From CAITWD01 sp963842065 (GTDB lineage Bacteria > Actinomycetota > Thermoleophilia > Miltoncostaeales > Miltoncostaeaceae), in assembly GCA_963842065.1 (NCBI GenBank), contig CAWJEW010000003.1:248001-312000 (forward strand): 64,000 nt of DNA, given 5' to 3'. A program made the translations under genes and the position numbers. A model generated the notes under the pieces. The model had not been told where the DNA came from and ran no database searches. It saw only the letters and a list, made by a program, of their open reading frames with translations. Below, one piece after another: positions 53,001 through 62,600 of the stretch. Position 1 is the first letter of the stretch. Every line of letters begins with the position of its first letter.

Positions 53001-54555
53001 TCAGGCGATGCGGTCCGCGATGTGCGCGCCCACGCGGATCGCGTTCGCCATCGCCGTGAGGGCAGGGTTCACGGCGCCGATGCTCGGGAAGACGCTCGTG
53101 TCGACGACGTAGAGGTTGTCGAGCTCGTGGGCCTTGCAGTTCACGTCGAGGACCGAGGAACTGGGGTCGGTCCCGAAGCGACAGGTTCCCGCCTGGTGCG
53201 CGCAGCCCGCGACCGGAATGCTCTGTGTTCATGTAGAAGTTCTTGTCGAGGATGTGGTGCGATGCCATCCCGGCGTGGTTCATGATCGTCCGCAACTCCC
53301 CGTAGAGCCCGTCCGCCGCCCGGTCGTTGCTCGACGTATAGGCCAGGTGGATGTTCCCCGCGCGATCGAGGGTCACGCGGTTGCCCGGGAGCGGCAGATC
53401 CTCGGTGGTGAGCCAGAAATCCACCGCGTGGTCTGCGGTGTCCTTGAGCGCGAACGTCGGGGCGAGCTTCGTCAGGGCGGGTTCCTCGCCTTTGAACATC
53501 GCCGCCTGCGATTTTCCCACCATCTGGATGTTCCCCAGCCGGAGGTCATCCGGTCCGCCGCGCAAGTAGAAGTCATTCAGGGCGAGCGTCTTCTGAAACA
53601 CGGTGTCGTTCGGCTCCTTGGAGAGTGCGATCACCGCCTTGCTGTTGTGGTACATGTAATTGCGCCCGACCTGGTCCGACCCATTGGCCAGTCCCGTCGG
53701 ATGCGCAGGGTTGGCCGACATGAGCAGGATCTTCGCCGTGTTTGCGGCGCCGGCCGAGAGCACCACGATGTCGGCCTCGTACGCCTCGTTGCTTCCGTTG
53801 CGCGCCACGACCACCTGGGTCACGCGGCGCCCGGCGCCGTCGGTCTCGAGGCGCACCACCTCGGCGTCGACGAGGAGCGTGACGTTGTCCCGCTCGAGCA
53901 GCGGCCGGACGGCGATGGTCTCGGCGTCGGCCTTGGCGTGCACCAAACACGGATACCCGTCGCACCACGTGCAGCGGATGCAGGTGCTTTTGGGTCGGTC
54001 TGCCTCGTCCAGCAGGATGCCGCATGGGGCGGCGAACGGGTGGTAGCCGGCAGCCGTCAGGTCGTCGACGATGCGTTGGATCCGCGGCTCGTGGGAGACG
54101 GCCGGCCAGGGGTACTGGCGGCTCCAGTGTCCCTCGGTGGGGTCCGCGCCATGGACGCCGTGCACCTGGTAGAGCCACTCGGCCCGCGTGTACCAGGGCT
54201 CGAGCTCGTCGTAGTCGATCGGCCAGGCGGGCGAGACGCCGTCGACGTGGTCGAGCTCGCCGAAGTCCTGCGGTCGTAGCCGGTACAGGGCGGCGCCGTA
54301 GAGCTTGGTGGCGCCGCCAACAAAATAGTGCACCTGCGGCTGGAACGGCCTGCCGTCGGCGTCGTACCACGTGTCGGCGGAGATGTAGCGTCCGGCGTCG
54401 AAGACGGCCTCGGGGTCCCAGTTGGCCATCTCGCGCGGCAGGTAGTTGCCGCGCTCGAGCAGCAGGATGCGCTTGCCGGAGGGCGCGAGGGCGTGCGCGA
54501 GTGTGCCCCCGCCCGCCCCGGAGCCAACGATGATCACGTCATAGCGCTCAGGCAT
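53001..54555 (-). CDS. GMC-family FAD-dependent oxidoreductase, one frame break
   Basis: The Rossmann start is YDVIIVGSGAGGGTLAHALA. The GMC signature region contains HYFVGGATKLYGAALYRLRP, then a Cys-rich insert (STCIRCTWCDGYPC), VVLSAGAANTAKILLMSANP, and after a break near 53220 the catalytic end IPVAGCAHQAGTCRFGTDPS and NPALTAMANAIRVGAHIADR (His/Asn pair), with TGA at 53001-53003. The joined length is about 517 aa. This subgroup oxidises sugars or alcohols. ATG at 54555 follows GGGAGGA and overlaps the end of the NDH-2 gene. Confidence 0.85.
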
Positions 54556-55865
54556 GGTCCTCCCCTGGGTCGGTGTCCTCGCCCCAGTCGATGCGCGCGG
54601 CCTCGGAGCGATCGAGTGTCTGGTGGCCGCGATGACCGAAGTAGTCCGAGCCCCAGTCGATGAACGCGTCCACACGGTTGCGGACGCCGGTCATGAGGGT
54701 CGCGTGGACCCCCAACCAGGCGGCGAAGGCCAGCGACCCATGTAGTTCGTGGTGGCGCTTGCCCACCTCGGCGACGGCCGCGTTGCGGCCAATCATCGCC
54801 ATGATGCCCTTGTCCTTATAGTCAAACGGCGTCCGCGGCTGGCCCGCGATGTCCGCCAGGATGTTCCTCGCCGCCCAACGGCCGGACTGGAGTGCCACCG
54901 ACCCCAGCTGGGGGAATGGGGCTCCCGCGGGATCGGGGATGTTGGCGAAATCGCCGAGCGCGTAGATCCCGGGGAACCCGGCGACCGTCAGGTCGGGCCC
55001 GACCTCGATGCGACTTCCGTGCCCCTGGGGAAGGCCCGCCTGTCCGGCCAGGGGCGCCGCCGTGATCCCGCCGCCCCAGATCACGCACCGGGTCGGGATC
55101 CGCGAGCCGTCCGAGAGGCCCACGTGACCGGGCCCGACCTCGGTGACCCCGGTCCCGAGCCGGAGGGTGACGCCGTCGTTGTCCAGGGCCTTGGCGGCGT
55201 ATTTGTGTGCGCCCTTTGAGAAGGGGCCGAGCACCGCCTGCCCGTGATCCACGAGCATGACCTGCGCGGCGTCGACCGCGACGTCCGGGAATTCGGGCGT
55301 CATCGTGTCGGTGATCATCTCGGCGAGCGCGCCACTGATCTCCGTGCCGGTGGCCCCTGCTCCCACCACCACGAACGTCAGCGCCCCCTCGTCGATCAGT
55401 CCGGGCTCTCGGTCGACCGCCTCGAAGACCTCGATGATCCGCGCCCGCAGCCGCTCCGCATCGTCCAGCGAGTAGAGCGGCAGCGCGTGTTCCTGGGCGC
55501 CGGGAACGTTGAAGAAGTTGGCCGCCGAACCCGCCGCCAGCACCAGGACGTCGGCGCCGTAGCTCGAACCATCGGCCGTGGTGACCGTCTTGGTCGCCGG
55601 ATCCACCTGGGTCACCTCCGCGAGCTTGACGCTGACGTTGGGGGCGTCGCGGAAGAGCGCCCGCAGCGGGTAGGCGACGTCGCCACGGGCAAGCTGCGCC
55701 GTGGCGACCTGGTAGAGCAGTGGTTGGAACTGGTGGAAGTTGTTGCGGTCGATCAGGGTGACTTGCACCTGGTCGTGCCCAGCCAACTGCGCGGGCGCAG
55801 CCCACCCCCGCAAAGCCGCCGCCGACGATGACGACCCGGGTCCGGGGGGCATCGGCCGCGCTCAT
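54548..55865 (-). CDS. Type II NADH dehydrogenase (NDH-2)-like FAD oxidoreductase, frameshifted
   Basis: The first frame (from 55865) gives TRVVIVGGGFAGVGCARAVG (FAD motif), with one break near 55790-55800. The second continues VQVTLIDRNNFHQFQPLLYQ, VATAQLARGDVAYPLRALFR, VLVLAAGSAANFFNVPGAQE, LTFVVVGAGATGTEISGALA (NADH motif) and FPGIYALGDFANIPDPAGAP. The C-terminal part, LGVHATLMTGVRNRVDAFID, is the membrane-associating end of NDH-2. It transfers electrons from NADH to quinone without pumping protons and could feed the nearby cytochrome bd oxidase. It overlaps the GMC gene. Confidence 0.87.
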
Positions 55866-56433
55866 GGCGCGCTGTCCCCGCCCTCGTCCGGCCCCGCAGC
55901 ATCGAGCAGCCGGTCGATGGACCCGACTGTCGTAACGAGGGCCGCGGTGTGCCGGTCGCCGATCAGGTGGTGCTCGACAATGAGTGGCTCGGTCGGCACG
56001 AGCGCGCACCTCGATGGGGAATTGCGGGCGGGCACGAGTGACTCTGCCGCACACGTGACACCAAGGCAAGGCCCCTAGATGGGGGGCGTGGGTGTCGCTC
56101 ACCGTGTTACAGACCCGTGAAACGACGACCGACGGTCGTGCCCCTCCTCAGCGCCCAGCCCAGCGCCTGGCGCGTCGATCTGCGCTACGGACGGGAGCCG
56201 AGTCGATCGCTTCGACCCGCGGTCGTGCGCCAAGAGATCCGTCGCCTGCCGGTGAGCGCTGACGTGCCAGTCGTACCCGCTCATCCGCGGCTCGAGATCC
56301 GCTGCACCGTCCACTGCACGGCCATGCCAGGTCGTGCGAATCTCGACGCACCGGGCGCGAGTCGGTGATGGTCGCCCGTCGCCGAGCTGGCCCAGCCCGT
56401 GACCTGTCCGAAGCCTGTGGGCGGTCCCCGCAC
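55866..56433. other. Intergenic, nothing recognised
   Basis: About 570 bases lie between the NDH-2 start and the end of the aldose-epimerase gene (both minus strand). Frames on both strands are Arg/Pro-rich and have no domain. It probably contains the promoter of the NDH-2/GMC/MFS group, but no clear -10/-35 pair was found. Confidence 0.4.
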
Positions 56434-57378
56434 CTAATGCGGTCTGATCCCCCACGTACCGGTGAACGAACGGCCAGGCTCGAGCACGATGAGGCCGTCT
56501 TTGGATTGGAACGCATTCGGGGCACAGGTCATCGGCTCGACCGCGAGGCTGCGCCGGTTCACGTCCGGAAGCGGATCGCCCGAGAACAGCATGAGATATC
56601 GGTAGCTGTCGTCGGCCCAGAGGGTGAGCCCAGTGTCGCCGTTTGGATTGCTGAGCTCGACGCAGGCGAGGCCCTGCTCGTCACGCTCGAGGTCGGTGAA
56701 GGCATGGTCGAGCTTCGTCGGGCCGATCGGCCTTGGCGCGCCAAAGTCATACTCCGTTCCACCGACAGGGCCAGAGCCGACGGGTATTCCGCGCGCGTCG
56801 GAGCGCAGCACGGTGCGCCCTGGCGCGCGCATGATCACCTGGTCGACGATCGAGGTCCCGACGCAGAGATAGGGATGCGCGCCGCTCCCAAACGGACACG
56901 GGTTGGGTCCCACATTTGTCGCCGTGGTCCGTACACGGAGACCTGTCATCGAGACCGTGTACTCGATCGTGAGCTCGAGAGAAAACGGGTAGCCGGGGTG
57001 GGGATGTAGCGCGAGCCCGAGGACCGCTCGGCTCGCTTCGCGCTCGACGACCGCCCAAGGTACCCATCGCACAAGGCCGTGGATCGCATTGCCTCTCGCT
57101 GGCTCGGTGAGCGCGAGCTGGTAGTGGTGGCCGAGGAACTCATACGTGCCATCTTTGACCCGGTTCGGCCACGGGATCAGCATCTGCCCTCTCCCTGACG
57201 GACTCATCTGGTCGGCGGGATATCCGTCGAGCAGGTCCAGACCGGCGGCGCTGTACGATCGCAACCCGGCGCCCACCTCGACCACCACCACCCGCTGATC
57301 GCCGTTCGCGAGCTCGATCTGGTCACCGGTCGGCGCTCGCGCGGCACGAAGTGGAGTCCTATCGTTGCGCCGCGGCAT
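56434..57378 (-). CDS. Aldose 1-epimerase family protein
   Basis: A 314 aa beta-sandwich enzyme of the galactose-mutarotase superfamily: VVVVEVGAGLRSYSAAGLDL, GQMLIPWPNRVKDGTYEFLG (Arg binding the sugar), NAIHGLVRWVPWAVVERE (catalytic His), PFGSGAHPYLCVG (second His) and a C-terminal VEPMTCAPNAFQSKDGLIVL with the acidic residue region. It interconverts alpha and beta anomers of aldoses. ATG at 57378 was chosen; the frame is open to 57573. It is divergent from the GT39-like gene. Confidence 0.88.
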   Translation of the reverse strand: MPRRNDRTPLRAARAPTGDQIELANGDQRVVVVEVGAGLRSYSAAGLDLLDGYPADQMSPSGRGQMLIPWPNRVKDGTYEFLGHHYQLALTEPARGNAIHGLVRWVPWAVVEREASRAVLGLALHPHPGYPFSLELTIEYTVSMTGLRVRTTATNVGPNPCPFGSGAHPYLCVGTSIVDQVIMRAPGRTVLRSDARGIPVGSGPVGGTEYDFGAPRPIGPTKLDHAFTDLERDEQGLACVELSNPNGDTGLTLWADDSYRYLMLFSGDPLPDVNRRSLAVEPMTCAPNAFQSKDGLIVLEPGRSFTGTWGIRPH

Positions 57379-57503
57379 CGCGAAATCCGGAGATTCGATC
57401 ACCAACCGAATGGTGTGGACGACGACGAGACCGACTCGCGGCCGACCCGCATTGTCCCAGACGCGCGGCAGGATCGCCACGCGTGTCCGCCCCCTCGTGC
57501 CGG

Positions 57504-59030
57504 ATGTCCAGCACGTGTCCCGTCGCCCGACCTCATGGCGCCGCAGCGACCGGGACCCTCGCGGCTTCCGCAAGCGCCACAGCAGTGCTTCCCATCTTGG
57601 TCACGCCGGCGCAATCGCCGTCTACGATGCGGCCCGCCACGACGCCGTTTCTTGGCCGGTACGGGTGGGACCGGGACGAGCTCTACTTCCTCTCGGCGTC
57701 GCAGCATCCCGCCCTTGGCTACGTCGACTTTCCGCCGATGACGGCCTGGGTCGCGTGGGGAGTGCGCGAGATTGCCGGGGACTCGCTGGACGCGCTGCGG
57801 CTGGTGAGTCTCGCCTGCGGTGTTGCGACGGTGGTCTTCGTTGCGCTGATTGCGCGTGAGCTGGGGGGCCGTCTTCCTGCGCAGCTCGGCGCCGCGCTGG
57901 CGTGGGCGCTGACCCCGTTCCTGCTCGGCTCGGCCAGCATCTACCACCCGACGTGGTTCGACGAGCTTGCCTGGGTCGCGTTCCTGTACATCGCGACGCG
58001 CATCCTCGTCCGTCCCGAGCCACGATTGTGGCCGCTGCTCGGCGTCGTCGCAGGTCTCGGACTCGAGGCGAAGTACACGATCGCGTTTCTCCTCGTTGCC
58101 TTTGCGGCTGGCCTGCTGCTCTTCGCCCGCGGCATACTTCGCACCCGCGGCCCCTGGATCGCGGCCGGGATCGCGATTCTGCTGCTCGTGCCGAACCTGG
58201 TATGGCAGGTTCAACACGGCTGGCCGAGTGTCCGGTTCGCCGCGAGCCAACACGCGACGACGGCGTCGGACACCCCGCCGGCGCTCTACGTGGCCGAGCA
58301 ATTCCTGTTTCTTGGCGGCACGATTGTCGTGGCGGTGATCGGCGTGGTCTGGCTGTGGCGGCATCGGCTGCGGGCGCTCGCGGTCGTGCCGGTACTTGTC
58401 GTCGCGCTTTTCTTCGTCGAGTGCGGCCGCGGCTACTACCCTCTTCCTGCGGACGCGCTCGCCGTCGCCGCCGGCGCGGTCGGGCTCGAGGCCTGGACGA
58501 GCCGGCGTCGGCCGGCGGTGCTGGCGCTCCTCATCGCCATCCAGGCAGCGGCCCTCGTCGTGGTCGCGCCGATCGTCTGGCCGGTGCTCCCAACTCGGAC
58601 GATGATCGACCGCGGCATTTGGAAACTGGGCTTCTACAAGGATGAGATCGGCTGGCCCGAGTTGTCCACCTCGGTCGTCGGTGTCTGGGACGCGCTCCCG
58701 GCGGCCGAGCGCGCAAACGGAGCCGTCCTGGCCGGTAACTACGGTGAGGCCTCGGCACTCGCGCTGTACGGCCACGGCAAGCTCCCGCTCGTCCTGAGCG
58801 GCCATCTGAGCTGGCAGTACTGGCGGCCGAAGGTCCTCCCACAGCGTTACCTCGTCACCGTCGGTATCGATACGCCGTCGACGATCTGCAGCACCTGGCA
58901 CATCGTTGCCCGCATCGACAACAGTTGGCACATCGCGAACGAAGAACAGGGGCGCACCATCGACACCTGCACGCTCCGCGAGCCCCTCGGCGACCTGTGG
59001 TCCTCCTCGATCGCGCGCAACAAACTCTGA
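57504..59030 (+). CDS. GT39/ArnT-like membrane glycosyltransferase
   Basis: A 508 aa polytopic protein. RYGWDRDELYFLSASQHPAL, with the Asp-Glu pair of the first extracytoplasmic loop, and GYVDFPPMTAWVAWG are typical of the PMT_2 family using polyprenyl-phosphate sugars. ALTPFLLGSASIYHPTWFDE and LEAKYTIAFLLVAFA follow, with about ten helices and a soluble C-terminal domain. The first helix is poorly visible, so the 5' end may hold a frame error; ATG at 57504 is a compromise. The acceptor is unknown (protein or lipid). Confidence 0.8.
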   Translation: MSSTCPVARPHGAAATGTLAASASATAVLPILVTPAQSPSTMRPATTPFLGRYGWDRDELYFLSASQHPALGYVDFPPMTAWVAWGVREIAGDSLDALRLVSLACGVATVVFVALIARELGGRLPAQLGAALAWALTPFLLGSASIYHPTWFDELAWVAFLYIATRILVRPEPRLWPLLGVVAGLGLEAKYTIAFLLVAFAAGLLLFARGILRTRGPWIAAGIAILLLVPNLVWQVQHGWPSVRFAASQHATTASDTPPALYVAEQFLFLGGTIVVAVIGVVWLWRHRLRALAVVPVLVVALFFVECGRGYYPLPADALAVAAGAVGLEAWTSRRRPAVLALLIAIQAAALVVVAPIVWPVLPTRTMIDRGIWKLGFYKDEIGWPELSTSVVGVWDALPAAERANGAVLAGNYGEASALALYGHGKLPLVLSGHLSWQYWRPKVLPQRYLVTVGIDTPSTICSTWHIVARIDNSWHIANEEQGRTIDTCTLREPLGDLWSSSIARNKL

Positions 59031-59437
59031 GAAGCGAGTCCCGGCACCGCTTGTCTATCCACCGCCGTGAGCTTCGCTCCCGGTGAGCCACCCACGGTTG
59101 TCGTCGTCGTCGGATGTCGTCGCAACACTCATCCGAACCCGTGGGGCCCATCCCGGCCCGTCCTGGTCTCGTGGATGGTCCCGCGGGCCGAGCGCTCGGT
59201 AACGCGCGATGAAGGCGTTCTCTTCGCTTGGCCGCCCGGCAACATCCGGCGATCCCTCACTCGAAACCAGATCCGGGTCCACGGTTCAGTCGCGGCTCGC
59301 TGCTCATCGGCGGCGCGACCCGCGGATCGGACCGAACGCCGCGCGGCCGTCCCGGAGATGGGTTGCGAGTCGGAGGCGGCGCTCGGCCTTGACCCACACC
59401 GCGATCACACGCCGTCGCGCACCTGCCGGCTCGTCAC
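59031..59437. other. Intergenic, nothing recognised
   Basis: About 400 bases lie between the convergent GT39-like and MoaD-like genes. No domain-bearing frame and no clear terminator were found. Confidence 0.4.
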
Positions 59438-59734
59438 TCAGCCGCCGGCCATCGCTCCGACGACGTGGAAGGGCTCAGCACCGGCCGCGACCGCCTCCGG
59501 CAGCGGTGCGTCCGGTGGTTCGTGCGAGAGATCCTGCTTGCCGGCGAAGAACCGGATGAACGCCCGCCGTCGTCGGGTTGCTGGGTCACGGACTGTCCCG
59601 CGCAACATCGGATATGCGGATTCGAGTGCGTCCAGCACGAGCCGTTGGGTCGCCGGACCGTCGATGTGCAGCTCGATCTCCCGCCCGGTTCCCGCCAGCG
59701 TCGAGAGATGTTGCGGCAGAACGACACGGATCAT
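59438..59734 (-). CDS. MoaD/ThiS-family ubiquitin-like protein
   Basis: A 98 aa beta-grasp protein: MIRVVLPQHLSTLAGTGREI, LVLDALESAYPMLRGTVRD, RAFIRFFAGKQDLSH and a terminal Gly-Gly (VVGAMAGG). The free GG end is what E1-like enzymes adenylate and convert to thiocarboxylate in sulfur transfer. No moa or thi genes are nearby. Instead its ATG overlaps the stop of the BNR-propeller gene, so it is co-translated with it. Confidence 0.8.
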   Translation of the reverse strand: MIRVVLPQHLSTLAGTGREIELHIDGPATQRLVLDALESAYPMLRGTVRDPATRRRRAFIRFFAGKQDLSHEPPDAPLPEAVAAGAEPFHVVGAMAGG

Positions 59735-60846
59735 GGCAGCGCCTGGACCTCCACGGACAAGACCCTAGGCAGATCGCGAACGATCGGGTTCCAGGTGTCG
59801 CCGGCGTCGGACGAGGCGTAGACCTGCCCGCCCGTCGTGCCGAAGTAGACCCCACACGGATCGAGCGTGTCGACGGCCATCGCATTGCGGAGCACGTTCA
59901 CGTAGCAATGCTGCTGTGGTAGTCCGCGCGTCAGCGGCTCCCACTCCTCGCCGCCGACCCGGGTCCGATAGACGCGCAGCCGTCCGTCGGGCGGATAGTG
60001 CTGGGAGTCGCTCGTGATGGGCACGACATAAACGGTGTCCGGTTCGTGGGCATGGACGACGATCGGGAATCCGAAGTCGCTCGGAAGGTCGCCGCTGATC
60101 TCTTGCCACGACTCGCCCCGGTCCTCGCTTCGCATGACGTCCCAATGCTTCTGCATGAACAGAACATTGGGTCTCGCGGGATGCCGCACGATCCGGTGGA
60201 CGCAGTGTCCGGTCTCCGCGTCGGGATCCGGGATGCCCTCCGAGCGCAGCCCGCGGTTGGCCGACACCCACGTCTGGCCGCCGTCATCGCTGCGGAACAC
60301 GCCGGCGGCCGAAATCGCGACGTGAAGATGCTCCGGTTCGGACGGGTCGATGAGGACCGTGTGAACGCAAAGACCGCCGGCGCCCGGTTGCCAGCTGGCG
60401 GCCGAGTGGTGTGTGCGGAGTCCGGGCAGCTCGGTCCATGTCGCGGCGCCATCGGTTGACACGAACAGCCCGGCATCCTCGGTCCCCGCATAGAGCGTGT
60501 CCGGATCGGTCAATGAGGGCTCGAGGTGCCAGATCCGGGTGAACTCCCACGGATGTGGCGTACCGTCGTACCACAGGTGAGTTCCTGGATCCCCGCGGTA
60601 ACGGAACTCGTTTCCGACTGGGTGCCACGACCGACCGCCGTCGTCCGACCGCTGCACGAGCTGCCCGAACCATCCCGTCGACTGGGAGGCGTACAGACGC
60701 TCCGGATCGGCCGGGGATGCCGCCATGTGGTAGACCTCCCAGCCGCCAAAGTGCGGGCCGCTGACCTCCCAGTGTGCACGGCCATCGTCGGTTACCAGCA
60801 CGAAACCGCCTTTCTGGGTTCCGACAAGCACTCGCACCGCACCCAT
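59731..60846 (-). CDS. BNR/sortilin-like beta-propeller protein
   Basis: A 371 aa protein built of repeated BNR (Asp-box) elements: RSDDGGRSWHPV, STDGAATWTEL, RSDDGGQTWVSA, RSEDRGESWQEI, SSDAGDTWNPI. The start VRVLVGTQKGGFVLVTDDGR and the lack of a signal peptide suggest a cytosolic protein. The active-site residues of sialidases are not evident, so binding rather than hydrolysis is likely. AAGGAG precedes the ATG, and a promoter-like region with a palindrome lies 60-90 bases upstream. It forms an operon with the MoaD-like gene. Confidence 0.8.
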   Translation of the reverse strand: MGAVRVLVGTQKGGFVLVTDDGRAHWEVSGPHFGGWEVYHMAASPADPERLYASQSTGWFGQLVQRSDDGGRSWHPVGNEFRYRGDPGTHLWYDGTPHPWEFTRIWHLEPSLTDPDTLYAGTEDAGLFVSTDGAATWTELPGLRTHHSAASWQPGAGGLCVHTVLIDPSEPEHLHVAISAAGVFRSDDGGQTWVSANRGLRSEGIPDPDAETGHCVHRIVRHPARPNVLFMQKHWDVMRSEDRGESWQEISGDLPSDFGFPIVVHAHEPDTVYVVPITSDSQHYPPDGRLRVYRTRVGGEEWEPLTRGLPQQHCYVNVLRNAMAVDTLDPCGVYFGTTGGQVYASSDAGDTWNPIVRDLPRVLSVEVQALP

Positions 60847-60903
60847 GGCGCGTCTCCTTCCGTCGGCCGGGCGCTCCAGACGATGGCGTCCCGGCGCTCG
60901 TAG

Positions 60904-60935
60904 ATGTTATTGACGATCGATCGTCCATCCGTCAA
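60904..60935 (-). promoter_or_regulatory. Promoter-like region with 14-bp palindrome for the BNR-MoaD operon
   Basis: On the minus strand, TTGACG (60935-60930) is followed after 18 bases by AATAAC (60911-60906), a plausible -35/-10 pair. The spacer holds the perfect palindrome GACGATCGATCGTC (60912-60925). A repressor bound there would cover the promoter. The prediction is from sequence only. Confidence 0.5.
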
Positions 60936-60996
60936 GCCCGACGAACTTTGAGCGTCGAGTCAAGCGCGTCCGGTGGATCGCCACGCGATTCAACAA

Positions 60997-61018
60997 CGCA
61001 CTTGGACGTCCAAGTGCG
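60997..61018. repeat. Perfect 22-bp palindrome
   Basis: CGCACTTGGAC is followed at once by its exact reverse complement GTCCAAGTGCG, with no spacer. It lies about 150 bases upstream of the BNR gene and 60 bases from the promoter-like region. It is the longest spacerless palindrome I noticed in the window and may be a regulator site. Confidence 0.8.
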
Positions 61019-61483
61019 AAACGGCAAGGCGCCTGTGGAGACGGTCGTCGGATCGCATTGTGAATGAAGGTCTAGAGCGACCGGCCGTCGGCAGGCGCCA
61101 CTTGAATGAGGAGAGAAAGTCCTTACACGGGATTTGGCGGACACCGGCCGCGGGCATTCGAGGCGCAGCGGTGTGCCCGCGTCGCGTCCCGCACTCGCGC
61201 GTCCCCAGGCAGAGCGGATGCGGGACACGACTCGAAGACTTGTCGCACTGTGTTCCCACCACTGCGCAGGCGGAGGTCCGAGGGCCGCTGTCCGTCGCTT
61301 GAGATCTCAGTCGTAGGAGCGATGTCGGGGATGGGCGCGGCAGGACTCGGACCTGACTGGGAATGGGCACATTTTTCGGCTGAGGTACGCACCCCGGGTA
61401 TGCACGCGACGTGCACCCTCGGGCGCGCCCGCGCAGCTTCATGGCCTAACCCAGCCCGAGGACGCGCGCCGAAACGTTTGGTG
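61019..61483. other. Intergenic, nothing recognised
   Basis: About 460 bases lie between the palindrome and the end of the next minus-strand gene. Frames here are Arg/Ser/Pro-rich without domains. Confidence 0.4.
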
Positions 61484-62152
61484 TTATCGATGCGCGGAGA
61501 CCTGTTCCATTCGATACGAGTGGACGAGCAGGCTCACACTGACGAGCACCACCCACAGCGGGAAGACGAGCTCGATCCACGGTACGGTCGTGGCTGCAAT
61601 AAGCAGCAGCGCCGCGGAGGCGTACCCGATCCAGGCGATGACCTTGGCGTGAATCCGGAGGCGCAGCGCGATCGTCGACGCGGCGATCATGAACACCGCG
61701 GCCATCCGCATCGCGTACGTCGCGGCGAGGTTGAACGTGGCCGCCCGACCGAATTGCCAGACGTCGATCGGAGGGTGGCCGCCGTGCTCTCCGGCAAGGG
61801 TGACGAGTGCCGCCATGAGTGCAGTTGAGACGAACAGCATGGCGACAAACAGCAGCCCGCTGCCAAGGAAAATCGTCGCGAAGAAGCGGTCCTCAGCATC
61901 CCCGACGCGGGAGCGGACCGCCCCCATGAACCAGAGAAAGAAAATGCCGCAGAACGGAGCGAGAGCGAGTCCGAGTTCGACCTTGCTCCTGTCCGACGCG
62001 TCGGTCAACCAGTTCCCGGCGTCGTGAGGGTTGGCGGGGACCACCTCGTGGACTAGCACGACCATGACGGCAAAGAGCACCGCGAACAGGATGCCCGCGA
62101 TCCCCGCCGAGCGCGGCGTCCGCAGGACTCCCGGGGTAAGCTGGTCGGTCAC
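61484..62152 (-). CDS. Multi-pass membrane protein of unknown function
   Basis: A 222 aa protein with six likely membrane helices, including GIAGILFAVLFAVMVVLVHE, ALAPFCGIFFLWFMGAVRSR, FLGSGLLFVAMLFVSTALMA, TYAMRMAAVFMIAASTIALR and IELVFPLWVVLVSVSLLVHS. The layout recalls DUF4386-like actinobacterial proteins, but I cannot assign it firmly. GTG at 62152 is the preferred start (TDQLTPGVLRTPRSAG). Confidence 0.65.
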   Translation of the reverse strand: MTDQLTPGVLRTPRSAGIAGILFAVLFAVMVVLVHEVVPANPHDAGNWLTDASDRSKVELGLALAPFCGIFFLWFMGAVRSRVGDAEDRFFATIFLGSGLLFVAMLFVSTALMAALVTLAGEHGGHPPIDVWQFGRAATFNLAATYAMRMAAVFMIAASTIALRLRIHAKVIAWIGYASAALLLIAATTVPWIELVFPLWVVLVSVSLLVHSYRMEQVSAHR

Positions 62153-62600
62153 GGCACGGCTATTATGACCAGCCGAGGGCCCGCGCGGCGGCGGGCGGGC
62201 GGGCACGCCGGGCGGCTTAGATACCCGTCGACCCGTAGGACGCCCGCGCGCGTTAGCTCGCGGTCATCCACCAGAACGTACGAGTAGACGTCAAGCGTCA
62301 CGCTCGAGCGAGCGTGGCCGGCGCGTGCGGCGACCTCGGTCGCCGTTAGGCCATCGCGGATCCGCAGCGACAGCTGGCGGTGCCGCAGCTCACGCAACCC
62401 GAAGCGTGCCACGCCCGCAGCCTTGCAGGCGCGTCCGAGATCGGTGCGCATTGTGGCCTGCGTGGCGCCCGGGAACGCTGGCGCGTCGAGATCGCGCTCA
62501 TCGAGCAGGAAGACCGAGAGTTCGCGAGGCGGCGTGCATGGGCTGAGAAACGCGGAAGGGCCAGGCACCGACGCCCGGCCCAACCACACTGAGCGCCATG
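62149..62600 (-). pseudogene. Tyrosine recombinase, C-terminal fragment
   Basis: The fragment contains the catalytic half of an actinobacterial phage-type integrase: GLRELRHRQLSLRIRDGLTA (the HxxR-box region), VAARAGHARSSVTLDVYSYV (second His and catalytic Tyr), then DDRELTRAGVLRVDGYLSRP. No core-binding domain or first catalytic Arg box precedes it in any frame, so it is truncated. Its end overlaps the neighbouring membrane-protein start. Confidence 0.7.

Noticed and set aside
57399..58931. 510-codon minus-strand frame rich in Arg, Asp and His
   Set aside because: It is antisense to the GT39-like membrane protein, which shows proper helices and family motifs.
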